Position numbers and translations under genes: made by a program. The notes beneath the pieces are model-generated. The model had not been told where the DNA came from and made no database searches. It saw only the letters and a list, made by a program, of their open reading frames with translations. From Vitellaria paradoxa (Eukaryota; Streptophyta; Magnoliopsida; Ericales; Sapotaceae), in NCBI GenBank assembly GCA_019916065.1, contig CM034233.1, positions 48,866,509 through 48,930,508 on the forward strand: a DNA stretch of 64,000 nucleotides. Reading direction: 5' to 3'. Positions 56,505-64,000 of the stretch are shown piece after piece. Positions within the stretch are counted from its first letter, which is position 1. Each line of letters starts with the position of its first letter.

Positions 56505-56981
56505 TGTTGTATTGCCTGTGGTATGTCCACATAGGCATTGTTTGACTCAAAGTAGGACACTAGATAAGTTCTAGTGTTGGAATAATTCTATATGTATAAA
56601 AGATAAAGTTAATCTCTTATTTTGAATAGTTGAGATAATATCTAACTCTATCCCTTTAGTGGTTGAGATGAATTAGGTATCTCACTATCATATATAGACA
56701 CAAACTAGTATTGGTGATATGTACACCAATCAATATTTTTCTCTCTCCATATATTCTTTCTTGGTTCTCTCTAAGATACCATCTTAGTCCCAAGGATTTT
56801 TGGTTCATGTGCTTTGTATCTACTCTGGTAGTATTCTATAAAAGCAAGAAAAGATCAGTTCGTAAATCTACGTACGTGACAACGAAACTCGTAAAACAAG
56901 CGAAGATCCCGAATCAAAAAGTTTTCTGGATCAAAAAAGTATAAGGAATTTTATCTTCATTCCTTCAATTTTTTTCCTACA
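56505..56981 (+). mobile_element. 3' LTR of the copia element
   Basis: It starts TGTTGTATTGCC and ends TTTTCCTACA, and is followed by the TSD GAATT (56982-56986). It is collinear with 47231-47709. Confidence 0.93.
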
Positions 56982-56986
56982 GAATT

Positions 56987-57418
56987 TACATAAAGAAACG
57001 AGAAGTATAGATCAAACACCGAATTGAGGGCTGGCTGTTTAAACTTTAATATATATATATATATTTGTCGATTCAATTATGTGATTCGGACTATAGATCA
57101 GCTTCAAAGAGAAAAATTAAATCGTGAGAGTTTTAAAACGCAAAAAAAAAATAATAATAATAATATTGTACTTCATAAATTTTATTTATAAAAACATAAG
57201 ATCTTATTTATTCTATTGTATATTTTAATTTTAAATATTTTATGTAGAATTTCATTGAACAGTGCTGCACAATAAACGTTTTTTTATCAAAAGATTAGAA
57301 GAGCATGATGTGACACTTTTATGGCCATTCACTTTAAATTGAGATAAAATTAGAAAAAAAAGTGGTTTTAGGTTAATTTTGATATTTTCTTTCTAAACCG
57401 CATTTTTTTAAGATGAAT
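56987..57418. other. AT-rich DNA, no gene
   Basis: A TATATATA run (57050-57066) and an ATAATAATA run (57151-57166) are present. I could not recognise the missing part of the copy-2 LTR here. Confidence 0.5.
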
Positions 57419-57650
57419 AGTGGCAAACCGTTAGAATAGTTTCCCGAATCTGTTCTAACGAATTCAAAAAATCAACACTCAATATTCTACACAATAGTTC
57501 TATTATCTCTCTCTCAACAGTGATAAACCATTAGAACGGTTTTTCAAATCTGTTCTAACAAATTCAAAAAGTCTATTTGGAGATGCACAACGCCAAAACG
57601 GTTAGAATGATTTTTTTTCAAATTCGTTCTAACATATTCAAAAGAATTCA
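57419..57650. repeat. Three diverged repeats each with a GTTAGAA/TTCTAAC inverted pair
   Basis: Units at about 57425-57472, 57524-57572 and 57593-57648 share AACCGTTAGAA, a T-rich spacer, AATCTGTTCTAAC and an ATTCAAAA tail. Within each unit the GTTAGAA and TTCTAAC arms are complementary with a 15-20 nt loop. Confidence 0.7.
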
Positions 57651-60600
57651 TATAAAATAGTGATGATGATATTCATTTGAAAGCTTCAACTCGAAGAATA
57701 TGATTGTCAGAAAAATTTACACACTTGGTTGATCCCCTTCCAGGTTTTTTTTTTTTAGTGAAATATTGAAATTTTTTTAAAATAGTAAAGGCGGGAATGT
57801 ATAAACGTGTAATAGAGAATTTTATTGATTTATATATGTTGTTAGAGATTTTTTTTTTGTTTTATTTTATTTTTTTAGTACTCCAAATAGTGCCTAAATG
57901 AAATACGACATTAAATACACTTTAAAATTACAAAAATACAACCCTTTAATTATTCTAGTACAACTTTTAAAAGAAAATTATGGTAAAGAAAAAAACATTT
58001 TCCGATCTTATTTATTCTCTCAAGAAGTCATACTTTGCTCGAGGAGAGTAAAAATTCTCTCCAATTGTCCTATATCGATTGAACACCGAGAACTTCCAGT
58101 CAGTCTTGTCTCAGTGATAACACAGACATATATGCAAGGACTATCTTGTTAGATATACGGTATACCAATCATAATTGAAAATTCTGGCTGTCATAAAAGT
58201 ATTTGATATTTCATATCATTGCTTTTATAAAAGTGTTACACATATACATTCAATAAAAAGGAAAGGGCCATGTTTTTATAGGTGGGAAACTTTCACATCA
58301 ATATAATATAAATATATATTTAGTAATCCTATGAAATAACACAACAATTACCTTTTGTTCTAAAAATATAAGCTTCTTGAAGTGTCTATATGCCTCGAAA
58401 GTGCAATCCAACCAAGCAAGCAAAAGTAATGGTAATGGCTTTTGACAAAAGCTATCTTACGGCCACATGAAGGAGATCATGAAAGACGTAAAAGGAGGAT
58501 GCTGCTCCAGGAAAAAAAAAAAAACAAAAAAAAAAGACAATAATGAAAAATTAGAAGCACAAAGTAAGATTCTTAACCATATGTAAAAGACAAACACAAA
58601 GTAAGATGCTTAACCATAGTTTAGACTGAAAGGGCGTTCTTGCTCAGAGAAAAGAAGGCAGAAAGTATCGATCAATGTGTGTATATATATAATGGGAGGG
58701 AGCTAAATAATGGGATACATAATCTTATCGATATGCTTCATGTTTCGATCGGTTCAGTCCAAATTATTTACTGTTCTTGTCGGCCTACTTTGGTCGTGCA
58801 CCACTCATTTATTTCGAAAAAAACAAAAAAAAAAAAAAAAAAAAAGAGGAGAAACAATTGCTCCCTTTATAAATATTAAGGGCCTCCTGATTGGTGCATT
58901 CATAAATTGACTCAGCCTCGTCGATCTAGAGAAAAGATATAGCAAGAAGGTGAAATTCTTAGCAAGTGAGTTGCATGAAGTTCCAAATTAATATTTCTTG
59001 TTTTTATATCAATATGTACTTCCATAAATATTTGGGGCATTCATGCATATGTTGGCTAATTTTTAATGTTTTTCCATGCCTACTCAGTAGAACAATTTTT
59101 CTTGAAAGAAAATAGCAAATCCTAAGACAAAGGAAAATAAAACAATCCCTAGCTGGAACCAAACTGAGGCTTAGTTGACAAAATACAAATAAGAGACTTA
59201 GAGACAAAATTGTATCAAAGCCTTGCAGTAGATCAATTACTGGGGAAATTAACTGTACCTTTAAGTGAAGTCTAGGGGAATTGATAAAGAGGTTTTTGTT
59301 TTATAAAACTACCTTAAGAAGTTGATTTAGCTAGCTTTTTCTGTATTCTCTTAAGATTGAAAACCTAATTGTACGGGAGTTGATTTGTTTTCTTAGGCTT
59401 GTACTTTTTCTCTATTTTATAACTGACAAATATATGCAACATGGTTGAGGGTGATATTTCTTAGTTAATTTATTATTCTAATTGAGCGTGCAGAGAAGAT
59501 AAAAAAAAAAATATATTAATTACTTATTTCAAAAACAAATATTCTATTAATTGCCAATTACACAAGAAATTTATAATTTGTAAGTTCAGTTTTATTCATG
59601 AAATATTACCCATTATTAGTTATGGAATATAAATCAAGTAACAAAAAATGTAATTATATAGAAAATAAAGAGATTGAATACAAAGAATTAATGAGAAAAA
59701 CTTCTCACGAATTAGAGTTAAAAAAAAATCTCAGGTCACAAAATAAAAAATCTATACTACACGCAAATGATTACAAAGAGGGTCACAGTTGTAGAAACAG
59801 TTTACACTTTCTACCCTTATCGCATTAATCACAATAGTTGGCTTCTTCAAAAAAAAAAAAAAAAAAAAAAAACCTTCACTTCCACTTCATAAAAATCACG
59901 ATCATGTTTTTGAACACCTTCGAAGAACCAACACACAAGAATTTAAAAGATATAATCTTTTGTAACTAGACTGAGATAAGTCTCTTGAATCATACCAAAA
60001 AATGATCTTCTTTTCTAAGTAATTGATATCCTAGACCCTAGGAATATCTCCTTTACATAGAGCACAATAAATATTTTAAAATGGATTTAGAATATAACTC
60101 ATTGTGTAGTCTAATCTTTGATGGGATTAAAGTAGGACTTGTGATTTTAAAATTTCGGGAATTATAGAAAACCTTCTTGTTGGTGTTTGCAACCTCTTGG
60201 GATATTAAAAATTGTTCTTTAAGTGACTTTTGGTGTCATTAGGTGTATAGAATTCAAAATTTTGAATATAATAGGCATATGTGCATTTTTCTAAAAATTA
60301 CAAGCCCGCAACTCACTTAAATAGACTTCAAACACTCTTTAAGCATCTTCCCATGCATTTTAAGCAGATTTCTCATTGGTAGCTTTTTTTGTCAAATTAG
60401 TTCTCAATATCTTCCCAGTACTCAAAGCAAGCTTTTCATGACAAACCTAATAAAACTTTAATTCTAAACTCTAAAACACCTGTTTAAGAAAATAAAAAAT
60501 GAATTCATTGTTATGTTCACTAATTTACCAATTACAAATTATAAATATAATAATATGAATTTATCAACCTAAAGAATTGTACTATTAATTTAGAAATAAA

Positions 60601-61053
60601 TTACCTCTTGAAGAAAAAAACTGATTTAGAAATAAAGTAGTAAAGTTATTTTTTTTAGCATTTTTTCTTTTTTTTTTTTTAAATTAAAGGCCAAGGAGAC
60701 TTATCAATAGCAGTAATTTGGAAGTGTTACTCTAAAGTTGGTACATTAAAGGGAAAATGATGGAAATGTGATTTTTTTCAACTATCGCAAAACTAAAGTC
60801 AAAAAGGGAGGACCAAAATGTGTTGTTCTCTTTCCATAACCATTTGAGAGAAGTAGGAAAGTAAAAATGTACAAGTGATCGATAAATGGTCGCCGTGATA
60901 TTACTATTAAACTTTTGTTTGTCACAGGGGTTGTGCTATATTGAGAAGATTAATTAAACAAAAAATGAGTGAAGACATTTTGAAATCTTAGTTTCGATCA
61001 ACAAGCAACTTGCTGATCATGTCTCTCCAGCAATCTCTTCCAAGGAGCCTAGG
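57651..61053. other. Intergenic AT-rich DNA upstream of the DUF247 gene
   Basis: No convincing gene is present. A-runs lie at 58819-58845 and 59849-59872, and a poly-T tract is near 60670-60680. Short frames lack motifs and have intergenic composition. ATG at 60965 with MSEDILKS followed by a stop probably marks the lost start of the DUF247 gene. Confidence 0.55.
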
Positions 61054-62217
61054 GTGGTACCTATACTTGATCCAACATTCACAATTTTGCTTCGAAAACC
61101 ATGGGAAATGAAAGAAGACAAATTGAGGTACCTACAGTCGTTTCTCAAGAGAAGAAATGAAACAAGCTTAGATAGGTACGTCACAGCAATGGCAAAATTG
61201 CAAGAGACTTTACAAATGAAATGTTATAATAAACTGGATCATAAGTTTAAATATCTTACTGCGGAAGAGTCAGTGGAACAGATGCTTCTTATGAGCTGTT
61301 TCATTGTAGAATTATTTCACAAATACACTATAAAAGGATTGAGAGATAGGGATGATCCTAATTTTAATGTAGCAGAAAATCTACATTATGTGAGACGCTA
61401 CTTAATTAAACTGGAAAATCAAATTCCATTCTTTGTTCTCGTGGAATTCTTCAACATGACAAAGATTGAAGGAGATAACCTGGTTGATTTAGCCCTTCAT
61501 TTCTTCCAAAGTATGGTAGGTCCTGCACTAAAACCACCTCATGGCCAAATTCCAATTGATGGGATCAATCATCTACTTGATCTGATTCATTATAGTTTGT
61601 GCCCTTCCTTTGTTGAAAGAGTTATTCCCTCAACTATGGAAACAGAAACAGAACGGGAGTTCATAAATTATGCTTCGGAGCTCGATGAGGCTGGGGTTAA
61701 CTTCAAGATGATCAAAGGATTCAATGCAAGATTGCTCAATATAAGCTTCAAGAATGGTGAAATGAAAATCCCACCTTTAAAAGTTGCCGAATGCACTATG
61801 GATCTACTAGAAAATCTAATCCACTATGAGAAGCGATTTCCTAGTTGTCGTAGAAGATATGTGTCTGACTATATAAAATTCATGAATTGTCTCTTGAATT
61901 CTCCAAAAGACGTAGAAGTTCTTAGGCGCAATGGAATCATAGAGAATTGGATGGGCAATGACAAGGTGATCTTGGCGACTCTTCATAAACTAAGCAATGG
62001 AGTTGAGATATCGCGCATCTTCATTTACTCCGGAGTTATGAAAGAAGTGAATCAACATTGCATGCACCGTCGGAACGTGTGGATGGCCAAGTTAAAAAGA
62101 AATTATTTTAGTAGTCCATGGTCATTTATTTCGTTTACTGCTGCTGTTATGTTGCTTCTACTTACTGTGACACAGACAATTTATTCCATTCTCTCTTATT
62201 ATAAGACAAATAGTTAG
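61054..62217 (+). CDS. DUF247 plant membrane protein (UPF0481 type), probably 5'-damaged
   Basis: This is a 387-codon frame. The family (DUF247, PF03140) is recognised from DKLRYLQSFLKR, the SVEQMLLMSCFIVELF block (residues 70-85), VRRYLIKLENQIPFFVL (113-129), the central LLDLIHYSL block, GVNFKMIKGFNARLLNISF, the PPLKV followed by LLENLIHYE block, and DYIKFMNCLLNSPKDVEVL. Near the C-terminus is WMAKLKRNYFSSPWSFISF, then one membrane helix (about residues 358-380). Function is unknown in general; some grass members map to self-incompatibility loci. The N-terminus is odd: the frame runs open upstream to a stop at 60970 with no ATG, while MSEDIL at 60965 is in another frame and is followed by a stop. 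The usual IYRVP and YTP-VVSIGP segments are absent. The first in-frame ATG is at 61108. It could be a pseudogene or lack an upstream exon. Confidence 0.85.
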   Translation: MVPILDPTFTILLRKPWEMKEDKLRYLQSFLKRRNETSLDRYVTAMAKLQETLQMKCYNKLDHKFKYLTAEESVEQMLLMSCFIVELFHKYTIKGLRDRDDPNFNVAENLHYVRRYLIKLENQIPFFVLVEFFNMTKIEGDNLVDLALHFFQSMVGPALKPPHGQIPIDGINHLLDLIHYSLCPSFVERVIPSTMETETEREFINYASELDEAGVNFKMIKGFNARLLNISFKNGEMKIPPLKVAECTMDLLENLIHYEKRFPSCRRRYVSDYIKFMNCLLNSPKDVEVLRRNGIIENWMGNDKVILATLHKLSNGVEISRIFIYSGVMKEVNQHCMHRRNVWMAKLKRNYFSSPWSFISFTAAVMLLLLTVTQTIYSILSYYKTNS

Positions 62218-62290
62218 TCTCAAGTCCTGTCTGTTGTTCATGAAAAGTAATTGCCATTAAAGTACGATGATGAAAGTCATCCTTTGTGGT

Positions 62291-62296
62291 AATAAA
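62291..62296 (+). terminator. Possible polyadenylation signal of the DUF247 gene
   Basis: AATAAA lies 74 bp after the TAG stop, a usual distance for a plant 3' UTR signal. The motif is common in AT-rich DNA, so this is weak. Confidence 0.35.
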
Positions 62297-64000
62297 AATG
62301 TGTGTTCTGGCACAAGATATATATATGTGTACACTTCAACTTCACACTATCCCATTTTTCACTATTAAATTCATTTGGAAAAACATTTACTATACAATAT
62401 CTGTATCAGGTACTACGAAATATATGTTTCCATAAATTAATTACTAATTAGCTACTTCAACCAGCATTTACAAACCTGTAAAAGTATTTATATACCTCAC
62501 TCCCAAGTTGTTTGTTTCTAATTAATTTTCCATAACTTGCCAGAAGTTGGTCATGAGTATTTATTCCCCCAAAATTTATCTTTTTAATGAAAAAATAAAG
62601 CAAAAGATAGAAGAAGAAGTAGAAAAAGAAGAACAAAGAAAGAAAAAAATAAATAACACATTTCATTTGTTTTCACAGCAAGGACACAGATCATCAGCAA
62701 CGTGACAACTTAATTACATTTTTAACGTTCATACCTATTGTGACAATTTTATGAAAATGACATATATCATTAAATAAAATTTTCATTTGAATAATAAATT
62801 GTTTTACAATTAAAATCATTTGGCCATAAAAGATAATGAAAGTGTGATGTGGCACTAGTTAGGGAGATTTTGTTTGCTATTATTATTGTTGTTTGCTTTT
62901 GTTTTTATGCGGTTGGTTGGTTTGGTTATAATTAATTGATTAAAAAAAAAAGAAATTTACCAAGTCTATTTTTTTTTCGTATTTTTTATAATACTTAAGG
63001 TGTGTTTGATTTACTAAAAAAATTATAATTTTTATTAATTTTTTTAAATTTCTATCTAAATTTTATTACTCACCATCTCTGTGCCACGTTTTTATTTCTT
63101 TATTGATTCTTAAGGTTTTTTTTTTCTCTTTGGTGAATGTGTCATAACTTACCCCAGTAAAGACTGGTATGATTCAATTCAATATTTTATTTGTTCGGAT
63201 TTGATTATTTCACAATTCTATAATTCAAGTTAGGTTTACCGTTGAATGAACTACATTGCTGAAATGAACAAAAAAAAAAATTGGTAGGTACAACTAGTTT
63301 GTGAACAACCAACCACAAGCCAAATACCCCTCTAATCACTAAGCTCCGTCCCAAACACGTGATGGAAAAAGCTTTGTCAGCCAAACCATGTTGCAAGATG
63401 ATCTGCTACGAACGTCTCTTTCTCCTAGTTTGAATGTGCACCAATCGCTTGATGCTACTCAATAATTGCACGTGCAAAAGGAAACTTTACCAAACATGGT
63501 TCCCTAAAAGAAAAAGAAAAAGCAAAAGAAGAAGATGAGGAGTCTCGTATATCTATATCCAAAGATAAGGCCTCACCGTTCATCCCCAAGACAATCCAGC
63601 ACTTAACCAAAAATATGAGGCAGCTGGAGTGGGGACATCAGAGATTCAGAGAAGTGGTAGAGTTCCTAACTAAAGTCCTCTAAATTTCTAAATATATATA
63701 TATATATGTATTCTTTCTATATAAGTGGCTCTTACTGCTAATGTTGTAAATGGGCGATCGTTTATTTGCATAATCAGATACCAACATTCTCAGTAACAAA
63801 AGTTAATTTACTTGTCAAGTTTGGCCAAATCTGAGTAAACCAGCAATACGGAATGCATATTTTTCTAAACTCTAAATTGGACAGAGCTGTGCATTTAAAA
63901 TCGTGTAAAAGTTTCTTCTCCCAACGCCACTTGCACACAGACTTTAGTCTTTACTTGCATAAATTGTAAATCTTGTAGTCGTCTATAAATTCAGAATTTA
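62297..64000. other. AT-rich intergenic DNA downstream of the DUF247 gene
   Basis: No gene is visible. Purine-rich A/G tracts lie at about 62600-62650 and 63505-63540. TATATATATATATG is at 63694-63708, followed by a TATATAAG at 63718-63725, which could be a TATA box, but no downstream frame is seen before the window ends. Confidence 0.5.

Larger units (their letters stand above)
47231..56981 (+). mobile_element. Ty1/copia element, 9.75 kb including a nested solo LTR
   Basis: It has LTRs of 479 and 477 bp, a primer-binding site (TGGTATCAGATC at 47711), gag, protease, integrase, reverse transcriptase and RNase H in copia order, a 1-kb 3' non-coding region and a polypurine tract (GAGTGGGAGA) before the 3' LTR. 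The TSD is GAATT. Subtracting the nested LTR and its TSD gives about 7.9 kb. By eye the LTRs differ at about 35-40 sites (7-8%), so the insertion is old. Confidence 0.93.

Noticed and set aside
57898..58152. 84-codon plus-strand frame as a small gene
   Set aside because: No motif, AT-rich composition like its surroundings, no promoter or homology cue.
58819..58845. A-run as a LINE or SINE 3' tail
   Set aside because: No upstream LINE coding sequence, SINE promoter boxes or flanking duplication could be seen.
61054..61056. GTG at 61054 as a true start codon
   Set aside because: GTG starts are not normal for plant nuclear genes. The frame is open upstream, so this is only the edge of an open frame.

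Overview
This is AT-rich nuclear DNA from a flowering plant, probably a eudicot. The species cannot be told from the sequence. Plant-type Ty3/gypsy elements (chromovirus and Athila-like) and Ty1/copia elements fill most of the window, and the one host gene belongs to the plant-specific DUF247 family. I see no rRNA, tRNA, CRISPR array or prokaryotic feature. Almost everything from 1 to about 57,000 is nested LTR-retrotransposon sequence, and almost every retroelement reading frame is broken.

Layout, left to right. 1-546 is a copia-type LTR on the minus strand. About 1,200-5,744 is the left part of a decayed chromovirus (copy 1: LTR end, PBS, gag, protease, integrase), cut off inside the integrase core. 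5,743-8,442 is an inverted, diverged relative of the LTR at 31,036-33,822. 8,443-10,700 is unclassified repetitive DNA. 10,706-34,278 is one large LTR element without protein-coding capacity (LARD-like), with target-site duplication (TSD) GAAAT. Its 5' LTR is split by a complete 13.65 kb Athila-like element on the minus strand (11,081-24,732). Its 3' LTR is split by a 2.8 kb solo LTR (31,036-33,822, TSD AAATT). Its own 6 kb interior is a chain of tandem repeats.

34,905-36,545 is a solo LTR (TSD TGTGA). 36,551-39,290 is old repeat debris. 39,300-46,515 is chromovirus copy 2, whose 5' end is joined to a foreign LTR-like direct repeat. Its integrase is split by a second solo LTR of the 34,905 family (43,979-45,725). 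Its 3' LTR (from 46,584) is split by a copia element (47,231-56,981, TSD GAATT), which itself carries a chromovirus-type solo LTR (48,654-50,502, TSD TTACA).

From 57,000 onward the sequence looks like ordinary AT-rich intergenic DNA. The only convincing host gene is a DUF247 membrane-protein gene at 61,054-62,217 (+), whose N-terminus appears damaged.

The TSDs fix the order of events: chromovirus copy 2, then copia, then the solo LTR inside it; and separately the LARD-like element, then the Athila-like element and the 2.8 kb LTR inside its two LTRs. The most interesting signals are the hairpin-bearing 119-bp repeats inside the LARD-like element, the Athila-like 3' ORF with its own putative promoter and leader intron, the iterated GC-rich palindromes in several unrelated U3 regions, and the chimeric 5' end of chromovirus copy 2. 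All alignments and divergence figures were made by eye.
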